A stretch of DNA of 64,000 nt from Bombyx mori (GCF_030269925.1 NC_085135.1:4836753-4900752), one strand, 5' to 3'; shown: positions 46,701 through 62,400, counted from the stretch's first letter. Notes: generated by a model not told the origin, from the sequence alone. Program-made: numbers and translations.

Positions 46701-49700
46701 GCTACAGTATTTCCGAGTGACATAGGCATTATTATTTTTTGAAAAAAGTTAGGGATCTTTTCTAAAACTTTAATAATGTAACCCAAGGTGTAAAAAAATC
46801 ACCTAAAATATTCTTTACATCGCGTGCCCTGCGAAAACTATTGATGAAAGAATAAAGTAATCGATACTTCGATACTATATAATATTATAAAGAGGAAAGA
46901 TTTGTTTGTTTGTTTGTTTTTTTTGGATAGGCTTCCAAACTACTGAACCGATTTGAAAAATTCTTTCACTGCTTAGGAGCTCCAGTATTTCCGAGTGACA
47001 TAGGCATTATTATTTTTTTTAAAAAGTTAGGGATCTTTACTAAAACTCCAATAATGTAACCCAAGGTGTAAGAAAATCACCTAAAATATTCTTTACATCG
47101 CGTGCACTGCGAAAACTATTGATGAAAGAATAAAGTAATCTATACTTCTATACTAATATTATAAAGAGGAAAGATTTGTTTGTTTGTTTGTTTGTTTCGG
47201 ATAGGCTTCCAAACTACTGAACCGATTTGAAAAATTCTTTCACTGCTTAGGAGCTCCAGTATTTCCGAGTGACATAGGCATTATTTTTTTTTTTTTAAAG
47301 TTAGGGATATTTTCTAAAACTTCAATAATGTAACCCAAGGTGTAAGAAAATCACCTAAAATATTCTTTACATCGCTTGCCTTGCGAAAACTATTTACGAA
47401 AGAATAAAGTAATCTTCTATAATAATATTATAAAGAGGAAAGGTTTGTTTGTTTGTTTGTTTGTTTCGGATAGGCTTCCAAACTACTGAATCGATTTGAA
47501 AAATTCTTTCACTGTTTAGGAGCTCCAGTATATCCGAGTGACATAGCCTATGTTATATTTTAAAAAAAGTTAGGGATCTTTACTAAAACTCCAATAATGT
47601 AACCCAAGGTGTAAGAAAATCACCTAAAATATTCTTTACATCGCATGCCCTGCGAAAACTATTGATGAAAGAATAAAGTAATCTATACTTCTATACTAAT
47701 ATTATAAAGAGGAAAGATTTGTTTGTTTGTTTGTTTTGAATCGGCTTTGAAACTACTGAACCGATTTGAAAAATTCTTTCACTGTTAAGGAGCTACAGTA
47801 TTTCCGAGTGACATAGGCATTATTATTTTTTGAAAAAAGTTAAGGATCTTTTCTAAAACTTTAATAATGTAACCCAAGGTGTAAAAAAATCACCTAAAAT
47901 ATTCTTTACATCGCGTGCCCTGCGAAAACTATTGATGAAAGAATAAAGTAATCGATACTTCGATACTATATAATATTATAAAGAGGAAAGATTTGTTTGT
48001 TTGTTTGTTTTTTTTGGATAGGCTTCCAAACTACTGAACCGATTTGAAAAATTCTTTCACTACTTAGGAGCTCCAGTATTTCCGAGTGACATAGGCATTA
48101 TTATTTTTTTTTAAAAGTTAGGGATCTTTACTAAAACTCCAATAATGTAACCCAAGGTGTAAGAAAATCACCTAAAATATTCTTTACATCGCGTGCACTG
48201 CGAAAACTATTGATGAAAGAATAAAGTAATCTTCTATACTAATATTATAAAAAGGAAAGATTTGTTTGTTTGTTTGTTTTGAATAGGCTTTGAAACTACT
48301 GAACCGATTTGAAAAATTCTTTCACTGTTTAGGAGCTCCAGTATTTCCGAGTGACATAGCCTATGTTATTTTTTGAAAAAAGTTAGGGATCTTTACTAAA
48401 ACTCCAATAATGTAACCCAAGGTGTAAGAAAATCACCTAAAATATTCTTTACATCGCGTGCCCTGCGAAAACTATTGATGAAAGAATAAAGTAATCTATA
48501 CTTCTATACTAATATTATAAAGAGGAAAGATTTGTTTGTTTGTTTGTTTTGAATCGGCTTTGAAACTACTGAACCGATTTGAAAAATTCTTTCACTGTTA
48601 AGGAGCTACAGTATTTCCGAGTGACATAGGCATTATTATTTTTTGAAAAAAGTTAGGGATCTTTTCTAAAACTTTAATAATGTAACCCAAGGTGTAAAAA
48701 AATCACCTAAAATATTCTTTACATCGCGTGCCCTGCGAAAACTATTGATGAAAGAATAAAGTAATCTATACTAATATTATAAAGAGGAAAGATTTGTTTG
48801 TTTGTTTGTTTTTTTTGGATAGGCTTCCAAACTACTGAACCGATTTGAAAAATTCTTTCACTGCTTAGAAGCTCCAGTATTTCCGAGTGACATAGGCATT
48901 ATTATTTTTTTTAAAAAGTTAGGGATCTTTACTAAAACTCCAATAATGTAACCCAAGGTGTAAGAAAATCACCTAAAATATTCTTTACATCGCGTGCACT
49001 GCGAAAACTATTGATGAAAGAATAAAGTAATCTATACTTCTATACTAATATTATAAAGAGGAAAGATTTGTTTGTTTGTTTGTTTTGAATCGGCTTTGAA
49101 ACTACTGAACCGATTTGAAAAAATCTTTCACTCTTAAGGAGCTACAGTATTTCCGAGTGACATAGGCATTATTATTTTTTGAAAAAAGTTAGGGATCTTT
49201 TCTAAAACTTTAATAATGTAACCCAAGGTGTAAAAAAATCACCTAAAATATTCTTTACATCGCGTGCCCTGCGAAAACTATTGATGAAAGAATAAAGTAA
49301 TCGATACTTCGATACTATATAATATTATAAAGAGGAAAGATTTGTTTGTTTGTTTGTTTTTTTTGGATAGGCTTCCAAACTACTGAACCGATTTGAAAAA
49401 TTCTTTCACTGCTTAGGAGCTCCAGTATTTCCGAGTGACATAGGCATTTTTTTTTTTTTTAAAAAGTTAGGGATCTTTACTAAAACTCCAATAATGTAAC
49501 CCAAGGTGTAAGAAAATCACCTAAAATATTCTTTACATCGCGTGCACTGCGAAAACTATTGATGAAAGAATAAAGTAATCTATACTTCTATACTAATATT
49601 ATAAAGAGGAAAGATTTGTTTGTTTGTTTGTTTGTTTCGGATAGGCTTCCAAACTACTGAACCGATTTGAAAAATTCTTTCACTGCTTAGGAGCTCCAGT

Positions 49701-51415
49701 ATTTCCGAGTGACATAGGCATTATTTTTTTTTTTTAAAAGTTAGGGATATTTTCTAAAACTTCAATAATGTAACCCAAGGTGTAAGAAAATCACCTAAAA
49801 TATTCTTTACATCGCTTGCCTTGCGAAAACTATTTACGAAAGAATAAAGTAATCTTCTATAATAATATTATAAAGAGGAAAGGTTTGTTTGTTTGTTTGT
49901 TTGTTTCGGATAGGCTTCCAAACTACTGAATCGATTTGAAAAATTCTTTCACTGTTTAGGAGCTCCAGTATATCCGAGTGACATAGCCTATGTTATATTT
50001 TAAAAAAAGTTAGGGATCTTTACTAAAACTCCAATAATGTAACCCAAGGTGTAAGAAAATCACCTAAAATATTCTTTACATCGCATGCCCTGCGAAAACT
50101 ATTGATGAAAGAATAAAGTAATCTATACTTCTATACTAATATTATAAAGAGGAAAGATTTGTTTGTTTGTTTGTTTTGAATCGGCTTTGAAACTACTGAA
50201 CCGATTTGAAAAATTCTTTCACTGTTAAGGAGCTACAGTATTTCCGAGTGACATAGGCATTATTATTTTTTGAAAAAAGTTAGGGATCTTTTCTAAAACT
50301 TTAATAATGTAACCCAAGGTGTAAAAAAATCACCTAAAATATTCTTCACATCGCGTGCCCTGCGAAAACTATTGATGAAAGAATAAAGTAATCGATACTT
50401 CGATACTATATAATATTATAAAGAGGAAAGATTTGTTTGTTTGTTTGTTTTTTTTGGATAGGCTTCCAAACTACTGAACCGATTTGAAAAATTCTTTCAC
50501 TGCTTAGGAGCTCCAGTATTTCCGAGTGACATAGGCATTATTATTATTTTTAAAAAGTTAGGGATCTTTACTAAAACTCCAATAATGTAACCCAAGGTGT
50601 AAGAAAATCACCTAAAATATTCTTTACATCGCGTGCCCTGCGAAAACTATTGATGAAAGAATAAAGTAATCTATACTAATATTATAAAGAGGAAAGATTT
50701 GTTTGTTTGTTTGTTTTTTTTGGATAGGCTTCCAAACTACTGAACCGATTTGAAAAATTCTTTCACTGCTTAGAAGCTCCAGTATTTCCGAGTGACATAG
50801 GCATTATTATTTTTTTTAAAAAGTTAGGGATCTTTACTAAAACTCCAATAATGTAACCCAAGGTGTAAGAAAATCACCTAAAATATTCTTTACATCGCGT
50901 GCACTGCGAAAACTATTGATGAAAGAATAAAGTAATCTATACTTCTATACTAATATTATAAAGAGGAAAGATTTGTTTGTTTGTTTGTTTTGAATCGGCT
51001 TTGAAACTACTGAACCGATTTGAAAAAATCTTTCACTCTTAAGGAGCTACAGTATTTCCGAGTGACATAGGCATTATTATTTTTTGAAAAAAGTTAGGGA
51101 TCTTTTCTAAAACTTTAATAATGTAACCCAAGGTGTAAAAAAATCACCTAAAATATTCTTTACATCGCGTGCCCTGCGAAAACTATTAATGAAAGAATAA
51201 AGTAATCTATACTTCTATACTAATATTATAAAGAGGAAAGATTTGTTTGTTTGTTTGTTTGTTTCGGATAGGCTTCCAAACTACTGAACCGATTTGAAAA
51301 ATTCTTTCACTGCTTAGGAGCTCCAGTATTTCCGAGTGACATAGGCATTATTTTTTTTTTTTTAAAGTTAGGGATATTTTCTAAAACTTCAATAATGTAA
51401 CCCAAGGTGTAAGAA
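40703..51415 (+). repeat. ~10.71-kb higher-order repeat, copy I
   Basis: The start is set arbitrarily at the private variant agaaaaacaccta (about 40,703), which recurs at about 51,416. Five other markers repeat at 10,711-10,717 bp: 42,250/52,966, 42,766/53,477, 45,682/56,395, 44,921/55,635 and 41,255/51,970. About 40 monomers per unit. Side-by-side reading shows very few differences. Confidence 0.82.
42392..48220 (+). repeat. Nested ~2.92-kb sub-repeat inside the 10.71-kb unit
   Basis: Eleven monomers from 42,392 (cttctataataat linker) repeat from 45,309, an offset of about 2,917. The short-monomer markers 42,766/45,682 and gttaaggatc 44,921/47,842 agree. The following copy lacks two monomers (about 476 bp), giving a 2.44-kb spacing. 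The same pattern recurs at 53.1-58.9 kb. Confidence 0.75.
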
Positions 51416-54400
51416 AAACACCTAAAATATTCTTTACATCGCTTGCCTTGCGAAAACTATTTACGAAAGAATAAAGTAATCTTCTATAATAATATTATAA
51501 AGAGGAAAGGTTTGTTTGTTTGTTTGTTTGTTTCGGATAGGCTTCCAAACTACTGAATCGATTTGAAAAATTCTTTCACTGTTTAGGAGCTCCAGTATAT
51601 CCGAGTGACATAGCCTATGTTATATTTTAAAAAAAGTTAGGGATCTTTACTAAAACTCCAATAATGTAACCCAAGGTGTAAGAAAATCACCTAAAATATT
51701 CTTTACATCGCATGCCCTGCGAAAACTATTGATGAAAGAATAAAGTAATCTATACTTCTATACTAATATTATAAAGAGGAAAGATTTGTTTGTTTGTTTG
51801 TTTTGAATCGGCTTTGAAACTACTGAACCGATTTGAAAAATTCTTTCACTGTTAAGGAGCTACAGTATTTCCGAGTGACATAGGCATTATTATTTTTTGA
51901 AAAAAGTTAGGGATCTTTTCTAAAACTTTAATAATGTAACCCAAGGTGTAAAAAAATCACCTAAAATATTCTTCACATCGCGTGCCCTGCGAAAACTATT
52001 GATGAAAGAATAAAGTAATCGATACTTCGATACTATATAATATTATAAAGAGGAAAGATTTGTTTGTTTGTTTGTTTTTTTTGGATAGGCTTCCAAACTA
52101 CTGAACCGATTTGAAAAATTCTTTCACTGCTTAGGAGCTCCAGTATTTCCGAGTGACATAGGCATTATTATTATTTTTAAAAAGTTAGGGATCTTTACTA
52201 AAACTCCAATAATGTAACCCAAGGTGTAAGAAAATCACCTAAAATATTCTTTACATCGCGTGCACTGCGAAAACTATTGATGAAAGAATAAAGTAATCTA
52301 TACTTCTATACTAATATTATAAAGAGGAAAGATTTGTTTGTTTGTTTGTTTTGAATCGGCTTTGAAACTACTGAACCGATTTGAAAAATTCTTTCACTCT
52401 TAAGGAGCTACAGTATTTCCGAGTGACATAGGCATTATTATTTTTTGAAAAAAGTTAGGGATCTTTTCTAAAACTTCAATAATGTAACCCAAGGTGTAAG
52501 AAAATCACCTAAAATATTCTTTACATCGCGTGCCCTGCGAAAACTATTAATGAAAGAATAAAGTAATCTATACTTCTATACTAATATTATAAAGAGGAAA
52601 TATTTGTTTGTTTGTTTGTTTTGAATCGGCTTTGAAACTACTGAACCGATTTGAAAAATTCTTTCACTGTTAAGGAGCTACAGTATTTCCGAGTGACATA
52701 GGCATTATTATTTTTTGAAAAAAGTTAGGGATCTTTTCTAAAACTTCAATAATGTAACCCAAGGTGTAAGAAAATCACCTAAAATATTCTTTACATCGCG
52801 TGCCCTGCGAAAACTATTGATGAAAGAATAAAGTAATCTATACTTCTATACTAATATTATAAAGAGGAAAGATTTGTTTGTTTGTTTGTTTCGGATAGGC
52901 TTCCAAACTACTGAACCGATTTGAAAAATTCTTTCACTGTTTAGGAGCTACAGTATTTCCGAGTGACGTAGGCATTATTTTTTTTTTTTAAAAGTTAGGG
53001 ATATTTTCTAAAACTTCAATAATGTAACCCAAGGTGTAAGAAAATCACCTAAAATATTCTTTACATCGCTTGCCTTGCGAAAACTATTTACGAAAGAATA
53101 AAGTAATCTTCTATAATAATATTATAAAGAGGAAAGGTTTGTTTGTTTGTTTGTTTCGGATAGGCTTCCAAACTACTGAATCGATTTGAAAAATTCTTTC
53201 ACTGTTTAGGAGCTACAGTATTTCCGAGTGACATAGGCATTATTATTTTTTGAAAAAAGTTAGGGATCTTTTCTAAAACTTCAATAATGTAACCCAAGGT
53301 GTAAGAAAATCACCTAAAATATTCTTTACATCGCGTGCCCTGCGAAAACTATTGATGAAAGAATAAAGTAATCTATACTTCTATACTAATATTATAAAGA
53401 GGAAAGATTTGTTTGTTTGTTTGTTTTGAATCGACTTTGAAACTACTGAACCGATTTGAAAAATTATTTCACTGTTAAGGAGCTTACTAAAACTCCAATA
53501 ATGTAACCCAAGGTGTAAAAAAATCACCTAAAATATTCTTTACATCGCGTGCCTTGCGAAAACTATTTACGAAAGAATAAAGTAATCTTCTATACTAATA
53601 TTATAAAAAGGAAAGATTTGTTTGTTTGTTTGTTTTGAATAGGCTTTGAAACTACTGAACCGATTTGAAAAATTCTTTCACTGTTTAGGAGCTCCAGTAT
53701 TTCCGAGTGACATAGCCTATGTTATTTTTTGAAAAAAGTTAGGGATCTTTACTAAAACTCCAATAATGTAACCCAAGGTGTAAGAAAATCACCTAAAATA
53801 TTCTTTACATCGCGTGCCCTGCGAAAACTATTGATGAAAGAATAAAGTAATCTATACTTCTATACTAATATTATAAAGAGGAAAGATTTGTTTGTTTGTT
53901 TGTTTTGAATCGGCTTTGAAACTACTGAACCGATTTGAAAAATTCTTTCACTGTTAAGGAGCTACAGTATTTCCGAGTGACATAGGCATTATTATTTTTT
54001 GAAAAAAGTTAGGGATCTTTTCTAAAACTTTAATAATGTAACCCAAGGTGTAAAAAAATCACCTAAAATATTCTTTACATCGCGTGCCCTGCGAAAACTA
54101 TTGATGAAAGAATAAAGTAATCTATACTAATATTATAAAGAGGAAAGATTTGTTTGTTTGTTTGTTTTTTTTGGATAGGCTTCCAAACTACTGAACCGAT
54201 TTGAAAAATTCTTTCACTGCTTAGAAGCTCCAGTATTTCCGAGTGACATAGGCATTATTTTTTTTTTTAAAAAGTTAGGGATCTTTACTAAAACTCCAAT
54301 AATGTAACCCAAGGTGTAAGAAAATCACCTAAAATATTCTTTACATCGCGTGCACTGCGAAAACTATTGATGAAAGAATAAAGTAATCTATACTTCTATA

Positions 54401-57400
54401 CTAATATTATAAAGAGGAAAGATTTGTTTGTTTGTTTGTTTTGAATCGGCTTTGAAACTACTGAACCGATTTGAAAAAATCTTTCACTCTTAAGGAGCTA
54501 CAGTATTTCCGAGTGACATAGGCATTATTATTTTTTGAAAAAAGTTAGGGATCTTTTCTAAAACTTTAATAATGTAACCCAAGGTGTAAAAAAATCACCT
54601 AAAATATTCTTTACATCGCGTGCCCTGCGAAAACTATTGATGAAAGAATAAAGTAATCGATACTTCGATACTATATAATATTATAAAGAGGAAAGATTTG
54701 TTTGTTTGTTTGTTTTTTTTGGATAGGCTTCCAAACTACTGAACCGATTTGAAAAATTCTTTCACTGCTTAGGAGCTCCAGTATTTCCGAGTGACATAGG
54801 CATTATTATTTTTTTTAAAAAGTTAGGGATCTTTACTAAAACTCCAATAATGTAACCCAAGGTGTAAGAAAATCACCTAAAATATTCTTTACATCGCGTG
54901 CACTGCGAAAACTATTGATGAAAGAATAAAGTAATCTATACTTCTATACTAATATTATAAAGAGGAAAGATTTGTTTGTTTGTTTGTTTGTTTCGGATAG
55001 GCTTCCAAACTACTGAACCGATTTGAAAAATTCTTTCACTGCTTAGGAGCTCCAGTATTTCCGAGTGACATAGGCATTATTTTTTTTTTTTTAAAGTTAG
55101 GGATATTTTCTAAAACTTCAATAATGTAACCCAAGGTGTAAGAAAATCACCTAAAATATTCTTTACATCGCTTGCCTTGCGAAAACTATTTACGAAAGAA
55201 TAAAGTAATCTTCTATAATAATATTATAAAGAGGAAAGGTTTGTTTGTTTGTTTGTTTGTTTCGGATAGGCTTCCAAACTACTGAATCGATTTGAAAAAT
55301 TCTTTCACTGTTTAGGAGCTCCAGTATATCCGAGTGACATAGCCTATGTTATATTTTAAAAAAAGTTAGGGATCTTTACTAAAACTCCAATAATGTAACC
55401 CAAGGTGTAAGAAAATCACCTAAAATATTCTTTACATCGCATGCCCTGCGAAAACTATTGATGAAAGAATAAAGTAATCTATACTTCTATACTAATATTA
55501 TAAAGAGGAAAGATTTGTTTGTTTGTTTGTTTTGAATCGGCTTTGAAACTACTGAACCGATTTGAAAAATTCTTTCACTGTTAAGGAGCTACAGTATTTC
55601 CGAGTGACATAGGCATTATTATTTTTTGAAAAAAGTTAAGGATCTTTTCTAAAACTTTAATAATGTAACCCAAGGTGTAAAAAAATCACCTAAAATATTC
55701 TTTACATCGCGTGCCCTGCGAAAACTATTGATGAAAGAATAAAGTAATCGATACTTCGATACTATATAATATTATAAAGAGGAAAGATTTGTTTGTTTGT
55801 TTGTTTTTTTTGGATAGGCTTCCAAACTACTGAACCGATTTGAAAAATTCTTTCACTACTTAGGAGCTCCAGTATTTCCGAGTGACATAGGCATTATTAT
55901 TTTTTTTTAAAAGTTAGGGATCTTTACTAAAACTCCAATAATGTAACCCAAGGTGTAAGAAAATCACCTAAAATATTCTTTACATCGCTTGCCTTGCGAA
56001 AACTATTTACGAAAGAATAAAGTAATCTTCTATAATAATATTATAAAGAGGAAAGGTTTGTTTGTTTGTTTGTTTCGGATAGGCTTCCAAACTACTGAAT
56101 CGATTTGAAAAATTCTTTCACTGTTTAGGAGCTACAGTATTTCCGAGTGACATAGGCATTATTATTTTTTGAAAAAAGTTAGGGATCTTTTCTAAAACTT
56201 CAATAATGTAACCCAAGGTGTAAGAAAATCACCTAAAATATTCTTTACATCGCGTGCCCTGCGAAAACTATTGATGAAAGAATAAAGTAATCTATACTTC
56301 TATACTAATATTATAAAGAGGAAAGATTTGTTTGTTTGTTTGTTTTGAATCGACTTTGAAACTACTGAACCGATTTGAAAAATTATTTCACTGTTAAGGA
56401 GCTTACTAAAACTCCAATAATGTAACCCAAGGTGTAAAAAAATCACCTAAAATATTCTTTACATCGCGTGCCTTGCGAAAACTATTTACGAAAGAATAAA
56501 GTAATCTTCTATACTAATATTATAAAAAGGAAAGATTTGTTTGTTTGTTTGTTTTGAATAGGCTTTGAAACTACTGAACCGATTTGAAAAATTCTTTCAC
56601 TGTTTAGGAGCTCCAGTATTTCCGAGTGACATAGCCTATGTTATTTTTTGAAAAAAGTTAGGGATCTTTACTAAAACTCCAATAATGTAACCCAAGGTGT
56701 AAGAAAATCACCTAAAATATTCTTTACATCGCGTGCCCTGCGAAAACTATTGATGAAAGAATAAAGTAATCTATACTTCTATACTAATATTATAAAGAGG
56801 AAAGATTTGTTTGTTTGTTTGTTTTGAATCGGCTTTGAAACTACTGAACCGATTTGAAAAATTCTTTCACTGTTAAGGAGCTACAGTATTTCCGAGTGAC
56901 ATAGGCATTATTATTTTTTGAAAAAAGTTAGGGATCTTTTCTAAAACTTTAATAATGTAACCCAAGGTGTAAAAAAATCACCTAAAATATTCTTTACATC
57001 GCGTGCCCTGCGAAAACTATTGATGAAAGAATAAAGTAATCTATACTAATATTATAAAGAGGAAAGATTTGTTTGTTTGTTTGTTTTTTTTGGATAGGCT
57101 TCCAAACTACTGAACCGATTTGAAAAATTCTTTCACTGCTTAGAAGCTCCAGTATTTCCGAGTGACATAGGCATTATTTTTTTTTTTAAAAAGTTAGGGA
57201 TCTTTACTAAAACTCCAATAATGTAACCCAAGGTGTAAGAAAATCACCTAAAATATTCTTTACATCGCGTGCACTGCGAAAACTATTGATGAAAGAATAA
57301 AGTAATCTATACTTCTATACTAATATTATAAAGAGGAAAGATTTGTTTGTTTGTTTGTTTTGAATCGGCTTTGAAACTACTGAACCGATTTGAAAAAATC

Positions 57401-60400
57401 TTTCACTCTTAAGGAGCTACAGTATTTCCGAGTGACATAGGCATTATTATTTTTTGAAAAAAGTTAGGGATCTTTTCTAAAACTTTAATAATGTAACCCA
57501 AGGTGTAAAAAAATCACCTAAAATATTCTTTACATCGCGTGCCCTGCGAAAACTATTGATGAAAGAATAAAGTAATCGATACTTCGATACTATATAATAT
57601 TATAAAGAGGAAAGATTTGTTTGTTTGTTTGTTTTTTTTGGATAGGCTTCCAAACTACTGAACCGATTTGAAAAATTCTTTCACTGCTTAGGAGCTCCAG
57701 TATTTCCGAGTGACATAGGCATTATTATTTTTTTTAAAAAGTTAGGGATCTTTACTAAAACTCCAATAATGTAACCCAAGGTGTAAGAAAATCACCTAAA
57801 ATATTCTTTACATCGCGTGCACTGCGAAAACTATTGATGAAAGAATAAAGTAATCTATACTTCTATACTAATATTATAAAGAGGAAAGATTTGTTTGTTT
57901 GTTTGTTTGTTTCGGATAGGCTTCCAAACTACTGAACCGATTTGAAAAATTCTTTCACTGCTTAGGAGCTCCAGTATTTCCGAGTGACATAGGCATTATT
58001 TTTTTTTTTTTAAAGTTAGGGATATTTTCTAAAACTTCAATAATGTAACCCAAGGTGTAAGAAAATCACCTAAAATATTCTTTACATCGCTTGCCTTGCG
58101 AAAACTATTTACGAAAGAATAAAGTAATCTTCTATAATAATATTATAAAGAGGAAAGGTTTGTTTGTTTGTTTGTTTGTTTCGGATAGGCTTCCAAACTA
58201 CTGAATCGATTTGAAAAATTCTTTCACTGTTTAGGAGCTCCAGTATATCCGAGTGACATAGCCTATGTTATATTTTAAAAAAAGTTAGGGATCTTTACTA
58301 AAACTCCAATAATGTAACCCAAGGTGTAAGAAAATCACCTAAAATATTCTTTACATCGCATGCCCTGCGAAAACTATTGATGAAAGAATAAAGTAATCTA
58401 TACTTCTATACTAATATTATAAAGAGGAAAGATTTGTTTGTTTGTTTGTTTTGAATCGGCTTTGAAACTACTGAACCGATTTGAAAAATTCTTTCACTGT
58501 TAAGGAGCTACAGTATTTCCGAGTGACATAGGCATTATTATTTTTTGAAAAAAGTTAAGGATCTTTTCTAAAACTTTAATAATGTAACCCAAGGTGTAAA
58601 AAAATCACCTAAAATATTCTTTACATCGCGTGCCCTGCGAAAACTATTGATGAAAGAATAAAGTAATCGATACTTCGATACTATATAATATTATAAAGAG
58701 GAAAGATTTGTTTGTTTGTTTGTTTTTTTTGGATAGGCTTCCAAACTACTGAACCGATTTGAAAAATTCTTTCACTACTTAGGAGCTCCAGTATTTCCGA
58801 GTGACATAGGCATTATTATTTTTTTTTAAAAGTTAGGGATCTTTACTAAAACTCCAATAATGTAACCCAAGGTGTAAGAAAATCACCTAAAATATTCTTT
58901 ACATCGCGTGCACTGCGAAAACTATTGATGAAAGAATAAAGTAATCTTCTATACTAATATTATAAAAAGGAAAGATTTGTTTGTTTGTTTGTTTTGAATA
59001 GGCTTTGAAACTACTGAACCGATTTGAAAAATTCTTTCACTGTTTAGGAGCTCCAGTATTTCCGAGTGACATAGCCTATGTTATTTTTTGAAAAAAGTTA
59101 GGGATCTTTACTAAAACTCCAATAATGTAACCCAAGGTGTAAGAAAATCACCTAAAATATTCTTTACATCGCGTGCCCTGCGAAAACTATTGATGAAAGA
59201 ATAAAGTAATCTATACTTCTATACTAATATTATAAAGAGGAAAGATTTGTTTGTTTGTTTGTTTTGAATCGGCTTTGAAACTACTGAACCGATTTGAAAA
59301 ATTCTTTCACTGTTAAGGAGCTACAGTATTTCCGAGTGACATAGGCATTATTATTTTTTGAAAAAAGTTAGGGATCTTTTCTAAAACTTTAATAATGTAA
59401 CCCAAGGTGTAAAAAAATCACCTAAAATATTCTTTACATCGCGTGCCCTGCGAAAACTATTGATGAAAGAATAAAGTAATCTATACTAATATTATAAAGA
59501 GGAAAGATTTGTTTGTTTGTTTGTTTTTTTTGGATAGGCTTCCAAACTACTGAACCGATTTGAAAAATTCTTTCACTGCTTAGAAGCTCCAGTATTTCCG
59601 AGTGACATAGGCATTATTATTTTTTTTAAAAAGTTAGGGATCTTTACTAAAACTCCAATAATGTAACCCAAGGTGTAAGAAAATCACCTAAAATATTCTT
59701 TACATCGCGTGCACTGCGAAAACTATTGATGAAAGAATAAAGTAATCTATACTTCTATACTAATATTATAAAGAGGAAAGATTTGTTTGTTTGTTTGTTT
59801 TGAATCGGCTTTGAAACTACTGAACCGATTTGAAAAAATCTTTCACTCTTAAGGAGCTACAGTATTTCCGAGTGACATAGGCATTATTATTTTTTGAAAA
59901 AAGTTAGGGATCTTTTCTAAAACTTTAATAATGTAACCCAAGGTGTAAAAAAATCACCTAAAATATTCTTTACATCGCGTGCCCTGCGAAAACTATTGAT
60001 GAAAGAATAAAGTAATCGATACTTCGATACTATATAATATTATAAAGAGGAAAGATTTGTTTGTTTGTTTGTTTTTTTTGGATAGGCTTCCAAACTACTG
60101 AACCGATTTGAAAAATTCTTTCACTGCTTAGGAGCTCCAGTATTTCCGAGTGACATAGGCATTTTTTTTTTTTTTAAAAAGTTAGGGATCTTTACTAAAA
60201 CTCCAATAATGTAACCCAAGGTGTAAGAAAATCACCTAAAATATTCTTTACATCGCGTGCACTGCGAAAACTATTGATGAAAGAATAAAGTAATCTATAC
60301 TTCTATACTAATATTATAAAGAGGAAAGATTTGTTTGTTTGTTTGTTTGTTTCGGATAGGCTTCCAAACTACTGAACCGATTTGAAAAATTCTTTCACTG

Positions 60401-62400
60401 CTTAGGAGCTCCAGTATTTCCGAGTGACATAGGCATTATTTTTTTTTTTTAAAAGTTAGGGATATTTTCTAAAACTTCAATAATGTAACCCAAGGTGTAA
60501 GAAAATCACCTAAAATATTCTTTACATCGCTTGCCTTGCGAAAACTATTTACGAAAGAATAAAGTAATCTTCTATAATAATATTATAAAGAGGAAAGGTT
60601 TGTTTGTTTGTTTGTTTGTTTCGGATAGGCTTCCAAACTACTGAATCGATTTGAAAAATTCTTTCACTGTTTAGGAGCTCCAGTATATCCGAGTGACATA
60701 GCCTATGTTATATTTTAAAAAAAGTTAGGGATCTTTACTAAAACTCCAATAATGTAACCCAAGGTGTAAGAAAATCACCTAAAATATTCTTTACATCGCA
60801 TGCCCTGCGAAAACTATTGATGAAAGAATAAAGTAATCTATACTTCTATACTAATATTATAAAGAGGAAAGATTTGTTTGTTTGTTTGTTTTGAATCGGC
60901 TTTGAAACTACTGAACCGATTTGAAAAATTCTTTCACTGTTAAGGAGCTACAGTATTTCCGAGTGACATAGGCATTATTATTTTTTGAAAAAAGTTAGGG
61001 ATCTTTTCTAAAACTTTAATAATGTAACCCAAGGTGTAAAAAAATCACCTAAAATATTCTTCACATCGCGTGCCCTGCGAAAACTATTGATGAAAGAATA
61101 AAGTAATCGATACTTCGATACTATATAATATTATAAAGAGGAAAGATTTGTTTGTTTGTTTGTTTTTTTTGGATAGGCTTCCAAACTACTGAACCGATTT
61201 GAAAAATTCTTTCACTGCTTAGGAGCTCCAGTATTTCCGAGTGACATAGGCATTATTATTATTTTTAAAAAGTTAGGGATCTTTACTAAAACTCCAATAA
61301 TGTAACCCAAGGTGTAAGAAAATCACCTAAAATATTCTTTACATCGCGTGCCCTGCGAAAACTATTGATGAAAGAATAAAGTAATCTATACTAATATTAT
61401 AAAGAGGAAAGATTTGTTTGTTTGTTTGTTTTTTTTGGATAGGCTTCCAAACTACTGAACCGATTTGAAAAATTCTTTCACTGCTTAGAAGCTCCAGTAT
61501 TTCCGAGTGACATAGGCATTATTATTTTTTTTAAAAAGTTAGGGATCTTTACTAAAACTCCAATAATGTAACCCAAGGTGTAAGAAAATCACCTAAAATA
61601 TTCTTTACATCGCGTGCACTGCGAAAACTATTGATGAAAGAATAAAGTAATCTATACTTCTATACTAATATTATAAAGAGGAAAGATTTGTTTGTTTGTT
61701 TGTTTTGAATCGGCTTTGAAACTACTGAACCGATTTGAAAAAATCTTTCACTCTTAAGGAGCTACAGTATTTCCGAGTGACATAGGCATTATTATTTTTT
61801 GAAAAAAGTTAGGGATCTTTTCTAAAACTTTAATAATGTAACCCAAGGTGTAAAAAAATCACCTAAAATATTCTTTACATCGCGTGCCCTGCGAAAACTA
61901 TTGATGAAAGAATAAAGTAATCGATACTTCGATACTATATAATATTATAAAGAGGAAAGATTTGTTTGTTTGTTTGTTTTTTTTGGATAGGCTTCCAAAC
62001 TACTGAACCGATTTGAAAAATTCTTTCACTGCTTAGGAGCTCCAGTATTTCCGAGTGACATAGGCATTTTTTTTTTTTTTAAAAAGTTAGGGATCTTTAC
62101 TAAAACTCCAATAATGTAACCCAAGGTGTAAGAAAATCACCTAAAATATTCTTTACATCGCGTGCACTGCGAAAACTATTGATGAAAGAATAAAGTAATC
62201 TATACTTCTATACTAATATTATAAAGAGGAAAGATTTGTTTGTTTGTTTGTTTGTTTCGGATAGGCTTCCAAACTACTGAACCGATTTGAAAAATTCTTT
62301 CACTGCTTAGGAGCTCCAGTATTTCCGAGTGACATAGGCATTATTTTTTTTTTTTAAAAGTTAGGGATATTTTCTAAAACTTCAATAATGTAACCCAAGG
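51416..62400 (+). repeat. ~10.71-kb higher-order repeat, copy II (one extra monomer)
   Basis: It follows copy I in register to about 61.9 kb (50,341/61,058 are 10,717 apart). An additional cgatacttcg-linked monomer of about 275 bp then shifts the register, so 51,970 pairs with 62,961 at 10,991 bp. The private aaaacacct variant is absent at the expected third position. Confidence 0.75.
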
